Origin: Alphaproteobacteria bacterium
GTDB taxonomy: Bacteria; Pseudomonadota; Alphaproteobacteria; Rickettsiales; UBA998
Direction of reading: 5' to 3'
Length of the DNA stretch: 64,000 bases
NCBI GenBank assembly: GCA_004293935.1
Contig: RDZH01000011.1
Span: forward strand, 121,194 to 185,193
The notes beneath the pieces were generated by a model. It had not been told where the DNA came from. It saw nothing but the letters and a program-made list of their open reading frames with translations, and ran no database searches. Positions 52,560-62,200 of the stretch are shown piece after piece. The position numbers and the translations under genes are program-made. Position 1 is the stretch's first letter, and every line of letters starts with the position of its first letter.

Positions 52560-53723
52560 ATGCATATAGCACAACGTGGTAGCATCCGCCCTTTTGAAGT
52601 CATGGAAGCCTTTCGTGAAGCAGCCCAACTTGAGGCAGCGGGTAAGCATATTGTGCATCTCTCGCTCGGACAACCCGCTACGCAACTGCCTGATGATGCG
52701 CTCAGTAGCATCTATGCCGCCATGCGTCGCGCTCCTATGGGATATACGGATGCACGCGGGATGCCTGAATTGCGCGAACGCATCGCCCAGCATTATCATG
52801 ATCATTATCGTCTCACTATCCCCGCCCATCGCATCTTTGTCACGGTTGGGTCATCGGCAGCATTCATGATGGCATTGCTCGCCAGCTTCGATGTTGGGCA
52901 ACGTGTGGGGATCGCCCTGCCCTGCTATCCTGCCTATCCGAATATGATGCAGTCCATGGGGCTTATTAGTTGCGGTTTACGTGCAGACGCATCCTTAGGC
53001 TTTCAACCAGATGTCGCCTTATTACGCGCCACGCCACCGCTTGATGGCTTAGTGATTGCTAGCCCTTCTAATCCCACAGGAAGCGTACTCAGCCCTGAAG
53101 CACTGCGTGACCTTTGCGCCTATACACGCACACATAATATTCAGATGATTTCTGATGAAATCTACCATCACGTCACTTATGATGGCACTGCCTATGATAC
53201 GATTTTGCGTTATGATGATGAGGCGATTGTGGTCAATAGCTTTTCTAAATATTACCTCCTTTCGGGATGGCGTTTGGGATGGGCAGTCATCCCCGAACGC
53301 TTAGTGCGCTCCTATGAATCGATTGTCCAAAGTTTCTTCATCTCCCCGCCCGCCATTTCACAATATGCCGCCTTAGCCATATGGGAACATGATGATCTGC
53401 TGCGCTCCACCGTGGCGCGTTATGCGCATAATCGCAGCCGCTTAAAAGAAACACTCGAACAGATTGGTTTTCGTGAACTCAATGCTGCACATGGTGCGTT
53501 TTATCTCTATGGTGAATGCAGTGCGCTCAGTGATGATAGCCGTGCTTTATGCCAACGTTTATTGCATGAAGCGGGGGTATGTGCAGTTGCAGGAACAGAT
53601 TTTGACCAAGAACAAGGGCATCGTTATGTGCGTTTTTCCTTTTGTGGTGACATGAAGGACATAGAAGAGGCGTGCATACGCCTCAAGGCATGGCATACAT
53701 CTTTTGTTCATGGCGTATTATAA
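52560..53723 (+). CDS. PLP-dependent aminotransferase class I/II
   Basis: A 387-residue aminotransferase of the aspartate family. Features are IVHLSLGQPATQLP, MGYTDARGMPELRERIA, SPSNPTGSVLSPEAL, ISDEIYHHVTYDG and the PLP-binding lysine in VNSFSKYYLLSGWRLGW (about residue 233). Length and motif order match enzymes that transaminate aromatic or branched amino acids; substrate not assigned. It is followed 22 bases later by the FKBP-like gene. Confidence 0.92.
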   Translation: MHIAQRGSIRPFEVMEAFREAAQLEAAGKHIVHLSLGQPATQLPDDALSSIYAAMRRAPMGYTDARGMPELRERIAQHYHDHYRLTIPAHRIFVTVGSSAAFMMALLASFDVGQRVGIALPCYPAYPNMMQSMGLISCGLRADASLGFQPDVALLRATPPLDGLVIASPSNPTGSVLSPEALRDLCAYTRTHNIQMISDEIYHHVTYDGTAYDTILRYDDEAIVVNSFSKYYLLSGWRLGWAVIPERLVRSYESIVQSFFISPPAISQYAALAIWEHDDLLRSTVARYAHNRSRLKETLEQIGFRELNAAHGAFYLYGECSALSDDSRALCQRLLHEAGVCAVAGTDFDQEQGHRYVRFSFCGDMKDIEEACIRLKAWHTSFVHGVL

Positions 53724-53745
53724 TCAGCTATGCTAGAATACTCCC

Positions 53746-54660
53746 ATGAATTTATTTCGTCGTAAAAAGAAAGAACGCTATGATCCGACACCACCTTTGC
53801 TCAAGTGGCTTGTGGTGTTGTTTATTGGCTATGCCATGTTTTTGCATTTTTCTGATCGTCAACACAAGATACGTCACGATGGCACATCTGTTTTTGGCGT
53901 TGGGCAAGCGCGCAATGATGGTTCTGCACTAGTACGCGCCGATTTCGGAACGCACCGCTTACCCCAACATATGAACATTGTGGGGGATATTGCAGGAACA
54001 GGAGAAGAAGCACGTTGTGGGCAAACAGCACAGATCATCATGGATGAGATTTTCCCCAACTCCACACAAACACGTAGCTATGTTCCCGCGCAACAAAAAG
54101 AACTGACCGTACAAATTGGGGCTACCTATGCCGATATGCCATGGGTGCAAGCACTGCCGGGTATGAATATTCAAGGCATTCGTGAAATATCCCTTGTGGC
54201 TGGCAATTTTTTCACACCGTCACAACGCACCGATATGTCCCTCAATGATACGGATGTCGTGCGTTATCGCGTGCAATTACGCAGCCTCACCCCACATAGC
54301 GATCCACTTCATATACCGTTCCAAGCCATGGATATGAGCGAAGGCACCGGACCTGCGGTTGGATGTGGCAGCACTGCTGAAGTGCATCTGATTTTATGGA
54401 ATCAAGATGGCACGAGAGCCTATGATAGCCGCGAGGCGGGCGATAAAAAACCCCTTACCCTCAATGTTGGAAAATCTGAATGGTTCTACGGCCTAGATCG
54501 TAGCATACTCAATATGCGTGCTGGTGGGGCGCGTACCGTCATCATCCCTTCTGCCTATATGGCACTTGGCAGCATCACGCCACATCCATTAGCAACGGCA
54601 ATAACGCAAGGGAAGATGTATGTCATGGATGTGCATCTAACAAACCTTATTCAGCCATGA
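53746..54660 (+). CDS. Membrane-anchored protein with two FKBP-like domains
   Basis: A 304-residue protein. Basic N-terminus (RRKKKERYD), one membrane helix (about 20-36), then two FKBP-type folds. The second is clear: GTGPAVGCGSTAEVHLILWN, NVGKSEWFYGLDRSILNMR and ARTVIIPSAYMALGS follow the PPIase pattern. The first (GTGEEARCGQTAQIIMDEIF, MPWVQALPGMNIQGIREISL) is a degenerate relative. Both carry a single Cys next to the first strand. It probably works in the periplasm as a proline isomerase or chaperone. Confidence 0.72.
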   Translation: MNLFRRKKKERYDPTPPLLKWLVVLFIGYAMFLHFSDRQHKIRHDGTSVFGVGQARNDGSALVRADFGTHRLPQHMNIVGDIAGTGEEARCGQTAQIIMDEIFPNSTQTRSYVPAQQKELTVQIGATYADMPWVQALPGMNIQGIREISLVAGNFFTPSQRTDMSLNDTDVVRYRVQLRSLTPHSDPLHIPFQAMDMSEGTGPAVGCGSTAEVHLILWNQDGTRAYDSREAGDKKPLTLNVGKSEWFYGLDRSILNMRAGGARTVIIPSAYMALGSITPHPLATAITQGKMYVMDVHLTNLIQP

Positions 54661-54664
54661 ACCA

Positions 54665-54683
54665 ACGCGCTATTATAGCGCGT
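54665..54683. repeat. Perfect short hairpin ACGCGCTA-TTA-TAGCGCGT
   Basis: A 19-base perfect palindrome with eight-base arms and a three-base loop, six bases after the FKBP-like stop. No T-run follows, so it is at best a weak terminator or a processing hairpin. Confidence 0.8.
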
Positions 54684-54687
54684 CCTC

Positions 54688-54760
54688 GTCACTCTTGGCG
54701 TAAGGCAGGAGTCCAGCGATCCTAGGGTGTTCTGGATGCCTGCCTTACGCCAAGCATGGC
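54688..54760. repeat. Family-1 core repeat, copy 8 (variant ends)
   Basis: The left half begins GTCACTCTTGGCGTAAGGCA and the right half ends AAGCATGGC. It is the most extended variant, with TTGGCGTAAG and TTACGCCAAG inverted. Lies in the convergent gap between the FKBP-like and ArsR genes. Confidence 0.78.
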
Positions 54761-54810
54761 AGGTTGCGATTTTCATTACCCAAAATTCATGGTGCGTGGC
54801 GCACAAAATA

Positions 54811-55143
54811 TTAGCCTGTGTAGGAGCGGGATGATGCGCTATTATCCGCATAAAGGTGCGATTGATCTTCAAATACGTGCTTCATCGTCTTCAGCATAGC
54901 TACCACACGCGGATCACGGACAGAATAAAATATCTGCTGCCCCGCACGCCGCGTTTCCAAGATACCTTCCTGACGCATCCGTGCAAGATGCTGCGAAAGA
55001 GCGGGCTGCGACACCCCCAACTGAGTTTCCAGATCACCAACGTTCGCTTCGCCATCTAATAAAATTTGCAGTATTAACAGACGATTAGCGTTAGCAACAA
55101 GTTTCAAAAATTGCGTCACTTCTTCAATGTAGGACTTCTGCAT
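54811..55143 (-). CDS. ArsR/SmtB-family winged-helix repressor
   Basis: A 110-residue metal- or redox-type regulator. FLKLVANANRLLILQILLDG opens the winged-helix fold, and the recognition helix is VSQPALSQHLARMRQEGILE, followed by the wing TRRAGQQIFYSV. The usual metal-binding ELCVCDL motif is replaced by ANVGDLE, with no cysteine, so it is not an ArsR/SmtB metal sensor; a BigR-like or other signal is more likely. Its promoter region carries a nested inverted repeat. Target genes other than itself are not obvious. Confidence 0.92.
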   Translation of the reverse strand: MQKSYIEEVTQFLKLVANANRLLILQILLDGEANVGDLETQLGVSQPALSQHLARMRQEGILETRRAGQQIFYSVRDPRVVAMLKTMKHVFEDQSHLYADNSASSRSYTG

Positions 55144-55189
55144 AAAAATTACCTCATGATTACATTTTAGTAATTATACGGTAATTTTT
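55144..55189. promoter_or_regulatory. Nested coaxial inverted repeat, probable ArsR-family operator
   Basis: Outer arms AAAAATTACC (55144-55153) and GGTAATTTTT (55180-55189) are a perfect ten-base inverted pair. Inner arms ATTAC (55159-55163) and GTAAT (55170-55174) share exactly the same centre (55166.5). The left outer arm adjoins the start codon at 55143 and includes the ribosome-site region, so repressor binding there would block expression. Confidence 0.7.
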
Positions 55190-55219
55190 CAAGCATTTTC
55201 TTCACGCTGCGTCACTTTT

Positions 55220-55786
55220 TTAGGTTATTCCTATCGACTTGTCCCTAGAACCCATCACATTGGGCAGCATGGGGGAATCTATCGTTGATGTGGGCGCGCC
55301 ATCATAGCCAACCCCTATGGACGAGTTCTTAATTGCGTTGACTTGCGCCACCACAGACGCATCCATGCCAAGCGCATCTGCACGCAACCCTAGCTCGCTT
55401 CGATGTTCTTGTAATACCTTGCCCCAAAATGGCTCATTTTGTACAATCTCTGCAAATGGCACAAAATTACTCATACTTGCCGCCCGCTCATTATGGATGA
55501 GAGGGGCAACCATCCCCGCAATCCCTGATCGTACATTGACCACCACGCCGTCACTATCCATGCGAATATCCACCCGTGGCGAGCCAATCACGCCACTTGG
55601 GATACGTATTGCAGGCGCACTCGACGAAATCTTCCTCGGGTCACTCTCCGCGAACAGCACATCAACGCCTGCGACTGTTTGCCCCGGTCGCACAGGAACA
55701 ATATCAAATTTATTGCCTGATTCTTGTATGGCATAAAATGTTCTATTCGTATGATTCGTTACGATAGCATCTTTGTCTTTACTCAT
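55220..55786 (-). CDS. 188-residue protein of unknown function
   Basis: Not recognised. Starts MSKDKDAIVTNHTNRTFYAI at ATG 55786 (GGAAAG upstream). The first 100 residues are beta-rich (FDIVPVRPGQTVAGVDVLF, then RVDIRMDSDGVVVNVRSG). The C-terminal part is helical with EIVQNEPFWGKVLQEHRSEL and ends in a Gly/Ser-rich segment. No signal peptide. The 261-base gap 55787-56047 upstream is A/T-rich and holds no gene. Confidence 0.62.
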   Translation of the reverse strand: MSKDKDAIVTNHTNRTFYAIQESGNKFDIVPVRPGQTVAGVDVLFAESDPRKISSSAPAIRIPSGVIGSPRVDIRMDSDGVVVNVRSGIAGMVAPLIHNERAASMSNFVPFAEIVQNEPFWGKVLQEHRSELGLRADALGMDASVVAQVNAIKNSSIGVGYDGAPTSTIDSPMLPNVMGSRDKSIGIT

Positions 55787-56047
55787 AGGCTTTCCATGCC
55801 TCCCCAAAAAAATACATTATTATAAATAATATAATAATAATAATACCACAGAAATACTTTATAATTAAATTAAAAATTGTTATAGTTTTATTAAACTACA
55901 CATGAATTACTTCATCCATGCAATTTGTGCATGGTCTAATTTTTAGGCATGATCTTGTCATCCAATCTTCACACAGCTTCGCTTGTCTTTTGCAGTGCAG
56001 TAGGTTAGCATCCGCTCACGTGAAGCAAGAAACAAAGGATAGATTCA

Positions 56048-56686
56048 ATGACACAGCAACTTCATACACCCACCGATCATAACACTAACATCAACCTCAT
56101 TTATACCGTGCGCAATGCGCATTCACATGAGGTTGCGGTATTATTATGTCGCACTCCTACCCATCCAGAATATCCTGAATTGGGTTTTGGCTCATTTAAC
56201 GCCATCACATCACCACCGCATCTAGGTGCTGATCTCGCATCGAAGGCAGAACAGCATCTTATTGCCATGACGGGTATTCGCCCTGACCACCCCCTAACAC
56301 CTCAGATTTTGGGAACTGTTGAGATTGGGGAACAACCGCATCAATTCATCCATATCCCGCTTGAAGGTTCGTACCCTAACCTTCCGAAGGATTATGTGCA
56401 GAATTCAAATCAATTACTTGCATGGGTGCGGGATTATCAATGGCGTTATGACGTTTCTAAAGAGACGATGGGAGCTACCTTCCCTCATCCACGTTATTTC
56501 GTCATGACGCATGATGGCGAAGTGGATGTCACCGCATGTCACGCCACCTTCATTCATAATGCCTTGATGCGCGTGCAGCGTTCCATGGAGGATAATCTTC
56601 CCCTCTCCATCCTAGAATCAACGAATGATGAAAGAATACGCGAGCCTCTAGTTCCTGTGCAGCAAATTCATCGTATGGTGGCGTAA
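56048..56686 (+). CDS. 212-residue protein of unknown function
   Basis: Not recognised. A mixed alpha/beta soluble protein starting MTQQLHTPTDHNTNINLIY, with VRNAHSHEVAVLLCRTPTHP and ELGFGSFNAITSPPHLGADL in its first half. The arrangement vaguely recalls a Nudix fold, but the catalytic Nudix box (GxxxxxExxxxxxxREUxEE) is absent, so no such function is claimed. AAAGGA precedes the start. HU follows about 160 bases later. Confidence 0.6.
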   Translation: MTQQLHTPTDHNTNINLIYTVRNAHSHEVAVLLCRTPTHPEYPELGFGSFNAITSPPHLGADLASKAEQHLIAMTGIRPDHPLTPQILGTVEIGEQPHQFIHIPLEGSYPNLPKDYVQNSNQLLAWVRDYQWRYDVSKETMGATFPHPRYFVMTHDGEVDVTACHATFIHNALMRVQRSMEDNLPLSILESTNDERIREPLVPVQQIHRMVA

Positions 56687-56842
56687 TGATACATAAACGG
56701 CACAAAACGGCTATTTTTTTTGCATCAAGCATAAAAAACTGTTTTACATTGCAAAAATTCCATGCATAAGATAGCTGCAGTGATGTTTCATGTGAACTCG
56801 CATAGTCAACACCATAAACCATGACCTAAATAGGAGATAAGT

Positions 56843-57139
56843 ATGAATAAAAACGAACTCGTGGCAGCTATCGCAGATGCCGCTGGCCTTACAAAAGCAG
56901 ATGCAACGAAAGCACTTGATGCGTGCTGTGATGCGATTGTCATGGCCTTAGCACAAGGTGACGAAGTACGCCTTGTAGGGTTTGGCACGTTTGGTGTGAG
57001 CCATCGTAAAGCAACTGAGGGACGTAACCCTCGCACCGGCGCAGTGATTAAAATCCAAGCATCCAACCAGCCTAAATTCAAAGCAGGCAAACAAATGAAA
57101 GATGCTGTAAACGCCGCTTTGCAAAAAAAGGCTGCATAA
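56843..57139 (+). CDS. hup: HU-type nucleoid DNA-binding protein
   Basis: A 98-residue HU subunit that bends and compacts DNA. MNKNELVAAIADAAGLTKAD opens the family, VRLVGFGTFGVSHRKATEGR (about 48-66) holds the conserved GFGTF core, and RNPRTGAVIKI is the DNA-clasping arm with its Pro. AGGAG six bases before ATG 56843. It is followed 79 bases later by tRNA-Val. Confidence 0.97.
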   Translation: MNKNELVAAIADAAGLTKADATKALDACCDAIVMALAQGDEVRLVGFGTFGVSHRKATEGRNPRTGAVIKIQASNQPKFKAGKQMKDAVNAALQKKAA

Positions 57140-57218
57140 GTTCATTTTTTTCTTGACGACGCAAGTAATTCCATGTTATTTGCGTCGTTCACAAACAGAA
57201 ATCTGCAAAGATTCGTTT

Positions 57219-57294
<76 letters not shown>

Positions 57295-57361
57295 TAAAAT
57301 TCATATGGCAATGTTCATGTAATAATGTATTTTTTGTCATACTCCCGCACGGATTGCCCTG

Positions 57362-58909
57362 ATGGCATTAGAATTGAACGACCAATTTAGCTATGCCCTC
57401 ACCATGATGGAACAACCGCACGTGCATTTGTTCATCACAGGCAAAGCAGGAACAGGAAAATCCACCTTATTGGACTATTTTTGCGAACATGCGCGCACGA
57501 AGCCTATCGTGCTTGCCCCTACGGGCGTTGCCGCTTTGAATGTTAAAGGGCAGACAATTCACCGCTTTTTCAATTTTTATATTGATGTTACCCCTGAAAA
57601 AATCCGCACCAAAGAGAGCGTACCGAGCGATCCTGAATTCTATAAAAATCTGCACACCATCATCATTGATGAGGTGTCGATGCTACGGGCGGATATGCTG
57701 GATTGCATTGATGTGTTTTTGCGCATGTATGGTGCAGATGAATCGCAAGCATTTGGTGGCGTGAAAATGATTTTTGTGGGCGATCTCTACCAGCTCCCCC
57801 CTGTCACCAATCAGAATGAATCTGACATGTTCACCCATCATTATAGCTCACCCTATTTCTTCAGTGCCAAAGCATTAGAGGGTGAACCGCTGGAAGTCAT
57901 CGAATTAGAAACCGTCTATCGTCAAAAAGACGAGGATTTTGTGCATCTTCTCAATAAAGTTCGCACCAATTCGGTTGAAGATGCTGATATTGCTGCCCTC
58001 AATACGCGTCATATACCCGCCACATCCGAAGATGAAGACACGCACACGATCCACCTTACCACCACCAACAGCAAAGCCGATGCCATTAATGCAACCCATT
58101 TAGAAGCATTGCCCGGCAAACTCCACATGCGCAAAGCCATCATTGATGGGGATTTTGGCAAAGAATATCATCCCACAGCGCAGGCATTAGAGTTCAAAAT
58201 AGGCGCGCACATTATGTTGCTGAATAATGATCCCAAACAACGCTGGGTCAATGGCACGCTTGGTAAAATTATCGCACTCAGACATGATGATGATGGCGAC
58301 GAATATATACGTGTACGTCTCCATGATAAGGAACAATCTGTCTCTGTCTATCCCTTTATGTGGGAGGTCTATAAATTCTCCGTCAATGCGGGATCTATTA
58401 TCTCAAAACCAGCGGGCAGTTTTACCCAATATCCTTTTCGACTTGCATGGGCGATTACCATTCATAAAAGCCAAGGCAAAACCTTTGATCATATCGTGAT
58501 TGATATGGATAAAGGAGCATTTAGCGGCGGGCAAACCTATGTTGCACTCAGCCGTTGCACCTCATTGGAAGGTATTCGCTTAGCAACCCCCATCAAAAAA
58601 GGGCATATCCGCACCGATGCACGGATCTTTAAGTTCCTCACTCGCCACGCTTATGCACAAGCCGCGCTGCAGCTCTCGTGGGAGGATAAAATTGCGATGC
58701 TTCACCGTGCCTTAGAAACCCAAAAGCCCCTAGAAATGGTCTATTTGAAGGCAAATGATCAGAAATCCACACGGATTATTATTCCGCGCTCAATAGGCGA
58801 TGAAGCCTATAAAGGCAAAACTTTCCCTGCCTTGCACGCCTATTGCACTACGCACCATGCGGAATATGTTTTTCATATTGGGCGTATTTTACAACTAAAA
58901 ACTGTGTGA
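57362..58909 (+). CDS. PIF1/RecD-like DNA helicase with a C-terminal WYL-like domain
   Basis: A 515-residue superfamily 1B helicase. Walker A GKAGTGKSTLLDYF (about 28-41), PIF1 motif APTGVAALNVKGQTIHRFF (about 52-71), DEVSMLRADMLD (motif II), the GDLYQLPPVT loop, and C-terminal helicase motifs TIHKSQGKTFDHIVID and ALSRCTSLEGIRL. The last 65 residues (PLEMVYLKANDQKSTRIIIP, then HAYCTTHHAEYVFHIGRIL) fit a WYL-type ligand-sensing fold: Y, R-I-I-P, AYC, R-I-L. WYL domains regulate many defence and stress proteins. Two-domain form probably genuine. It sits between tRNA-Val and an IS30 remnant. Confidence 0.88.
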   Translation: MALELNDQFSYALTMMEQPHVHLFITGKAGTGKSTLLDYFCEHARTKPIVLAPTGVAALNVKGQTIHRFFNFYIDVTPEKIRTKESVPSDPEFYKNLHTIIIDEVSMLRADMLDCIDVFLRMYGADESQAFGGVKMIFVGDLYQLPPVTNQNESDMFTHHYSSPYFFSAKALEGEPLEVIELETVYRQKDEDFVHLLNKVRTNSVEDADIAALNTRHIPATSEDEDTHTIHLTTTNSKADAINATHLEALPGKLHMRKAIIDGDFGKEYHPTAQALEFKIGAHIMLLNNDPKQRWVNGTLGKIIALRHDDDGDEYIRVRLHDKEQSVSVYPFMWEVYKFSVNAGSIISKPAGSFTQYPFRLAWAITIHKSQGKTFDHIVIDMDKGAFSGGQTYVALSRCTSLEGIRLATPIKKGHIRTDARIFKFLTRHAYAQAALQLSWEDKIAMLHRALETQKPLEMVYLKANDQKSTRIIIPRSIGDEAYKGKTFPALHAYCTTHHAEYVFHIGRILQLKTV

Positions 58910-58928
58910 TCTACCCATAAAAAGGAAC

Positions 58929-59253
58929 GCCCATTCAACACTGACACGCGCCACTAGGTTTATGTGAGGCGTAGGCTACCTGATATGGCGTGTTAAAATT
59001 AAGAATCTTCCTTGGTCGTTGACTTACGCAAGTTCGGCAGATGACACTGTGATGCCTACCAAGATGCTTTGCTATTGCCCGAAGCGATAAACCACTTATC
59101 CTAAGTAGGCATAAATCTGGTATCGTTCCATTTGGTTGAGATGAGGCATAAGTACTCCCTTATAGTTGTTGTAAACCATAAAGTAGCACATGCCTCGCTC
59201 AACTGCCTATAATGTTCAATTTAGGCGGCGGCGCGTTTCAATGTTGAATGGGC
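58929..59253 (-). mobile_element. Internally deleted IS30-family element
   Basis: Terminal inverted repeats GCCCATTCAACACTGACACG (from 58929) and, on the other strand, GCCCATTCAACATTGAAACG (from 59253) match over about 26 bases with three differences. Inside, read on the minus strand from ATG 59149, MPHLNQMERYQIYAYLG then stops. After a frameshift, SGLSLRAIAKHLGRHHSVIC continues the IS30 N-terminal helix-turn-helix, and RPRKILNFNTPYQVAYASHK is the IS30 C-terminus. About 650 bp of transposase core is missing, so it cannot move alone. The gap 58910-59277 holds only this element. Confidence 0.85.
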
Positions 59254-59277
59254 ACTTCTAATATTTTTTTGCACAGT

Positions 59278-62200
59278 TCAGCGCATACTCTCTTCGGCTA
59301 ATCGTGGCAAGATGCTTTCTGGAGTTAGAGAGGCAAGCCCCTCAAGCAACATATGTTTGTCAGGATTCTCCTTCTGCCACGCATAATCCATAGAAGATGC
59401 ACGCGCATTGGTGATCGCGATCCCAAAACCATCACGCAGTCCATAATTCGCACATGCGCGGATAATATCAGGGCTAGCCGTAGTGGTACTCTCGGGATTG
59501 CCACTATGTTTGCATTGAATAATTGCCAGCATATCACCATCATGTGTCTCAATAATTATATCAGCCCCACCATCCCATGAATCCACGGCAGATCGAACGA
59601 TAAGACCATATTGCCCCGCAACTTGTTGAATCCGTTGTGTGATAAACTGCTGAAACTCCTGCCCTGTTAGGCTATCGATGCTTTGCTTATCCCTCGTTGC
59701 ATTTTTTCCTTGCCACACTGCTTTATTGAATAGATGGCTACAGTCTGCTGCCTCATCCATCAGAGGAATAAGGGACTTCTTGCTTAGCAGACGCTTATTT
59801 TCCAATAGTTCATGCAAAAGAAGATCATGGCTTTTTTCTCCTATATCAGGATGAACCGCCATAGGATAATGTACATGCACCTCTTTCTTTTGACCTCTTC
59901 TATAGACGCGATCAGTTGCTTGATCCTCCACGGCAGGATTCCACCAACGCGTTAGATGAATCACATGATTTGCGGCAGTGAGCGTAAGACCCACTCCTCC
60001 TGCTTTAGGGCTGATGAGCATCACATCAAAGCCATCCTCCGCCTTCTGAAAATGATCGACACGCTTTTGCCGTTCCTGTCCCGTCACAGCACCATTGATG
60101 CTTAAGGGGCGCATCATACCAAAATATTTGGCTATCATATCAGGCAAAAACTTATGCCACAGATCATATTCCACAAAGATTAATGCTTTTTCTTGGTTCT
60201 TTTTGATGTCTTCTAAAATCTGAAAGCATTTTTTTAGGCGTGCCGATGCATTGATAAAATCCTCATCACTATCGATGCTTGTGCGTCGGTAATCAGGATG
60301 CAGTGAAATAGCGCGCATTTGTTGCAATGCCATGAGCATATCGCCTTTCTTGCCTTCTTGTGCCTTGGTGATAGCACGATCATAAGCACTCGCTTGCTGT
60401 GGGGGCATCTCCTCATGCCATGGATGTTCTATTTTGTTGGGCATAGTGACAATCCCATCAGATTTCATGCGCCGCATCATATAGGCAGGCTTCGAGGGGG
60501 TGTCAAAGGTGATACGCCTGTTTAATTCTTCCAGATTCTTATAGCAGGCGGGTTTTTGCGTAAGGGGTTTTTCAAAACATTCACTAAAGTGCTTAATACT
60601 CCCCATCCAACCGGGTTGTAGAATATCGGTAATGCACCATAAATCACATAAACGATTTTCAACGGGTGTACCTGTCATCCCCAACCAAAAATCCGCATAG
60701 ATGCCACTTACGGCATTGGTAATTTGCGATGCAGGATTTTTCACTTTCTGCATTTCATCAAATACCACAGCAGCACAGCGGACTAGGGCAAAACTTGTTT
60801 GATAGTTATTAAGTGTTTCATAGGTCGTGAGGATGAGATCGGCGTGCTGCAATTTCTGCGTATCCAATATTTTATCATTTTTATAGGCAGATAAGGACGC
60901 GCCATACGCATAGATAGAATTTCCCAAGCCATCTTTCAAATGTGTCTTAATTTCTTGCTTCCAGTTCTCCAATAATCCTGTAGGTGCAACAATCAATAAC
61001 GGGGCGCGATCCATATGTCCATCATCCATACCCTGCTTCAACCATGCTAAGAACACCAATGCTTGCAATGTTTTACCAAGCCCCATATCATCAGCAAGGA
61101 GCGCGCCATGTGATCCTGTGCGGTAATGACGACACAGCCAATCAAACCCCTCTTTTTGATGGGGATCAAGCGTAGATTTCACCTGTTCGGGAAGGTGTTT
61201 ATCGCGCGGAATTTGAGAACGCGGTGTCGCATGTACCTCATATAACAATTCATTGAAGTTATCTTTAATTACAATCGCATAAGTGAGTGCTTTATCATCG
61301 TTACCTTTCGAGGCTTCTTTGTATAGGGGGCTCGCGGGAGGAAATGATTGTTGCACTGCCTGCAAAATCCCATCCTGCATGGGATATTCTTCTCCTTTGA
61401 AGGTGAAATGCTCCTTTCCTTCTTTGTGTGCCTCCTGCACAACACGTATTATGTCACGCGCATCTTCTTCTGAATCAATCGGAAGTAACTTATCGCCTAT
61501 TTTGATGCCACGCTCAACTCCTTCAGGCAACTTCCCATCAGGAAGCCATTGTTGCCCCTTCATGTGAATATAAGGTACAATTTTTTTCTGCCATGCACCT
61601 AAACCCGTGATGCGCTCTGAAAGCATGGCAACAAAGACTTCCTCTGGAATGCTATATTCAAACTCCTGCATTAAGGCAGCGCGTGGGTTTTTTAGAAACT
61701 CCAACCGTTCTTCGGGTGAGCGTTTGCGCACCTCTTGAACATGCGTTAGCACGCGATGTACATCCTCTCCGAGAATAACATAGCGACCAACATCCAAAGA
61801 ATAGCACCGTGAAATACTGTTAGCATTCGCATAATGCTTGGCATAGTTTTCTTGCATGGCAGGGGTGAGTAACATTTCATGCGCAGGTGGGCTATCTTCC
61901 GTAGCACTCACAGAAGTTTTTTGACGCATCAACACGGGCATAATATCATACGCACCGCTTGGCGTTGGCAAAGCCTCTAACCTAAACGCATTGGCATAGT
62001 AAAGGCGCACATTGCGCAGGGAAGAAGATTGCAATGTTTGTTGTCGCTCATCTTCGGGTAAGGCATCCAGTAAGTGCTGCACTTCATGCCAATCAAGCAT
62101 ACGCTGAGTTGTTTCTGTGCGCTCTTTTAATCGCACTTGCACCGCCTGCACGGCGTTTTTCAATCGCCATGCTTGGGCAGGTAGCATATAGGTACTCCCC

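Noticed and set aside
16031..54760. Family-1 repeats considered as a CRISPR array
   Set aside because: Copies are kilobases apart, are palindromic and have no regular spacers; no cas genes are present.
56048..56686. 212-residue protein considered as a Nudix hydrolase
   Set aside because: The first half has a similar shape, but the essential Nudix box residues are absent.
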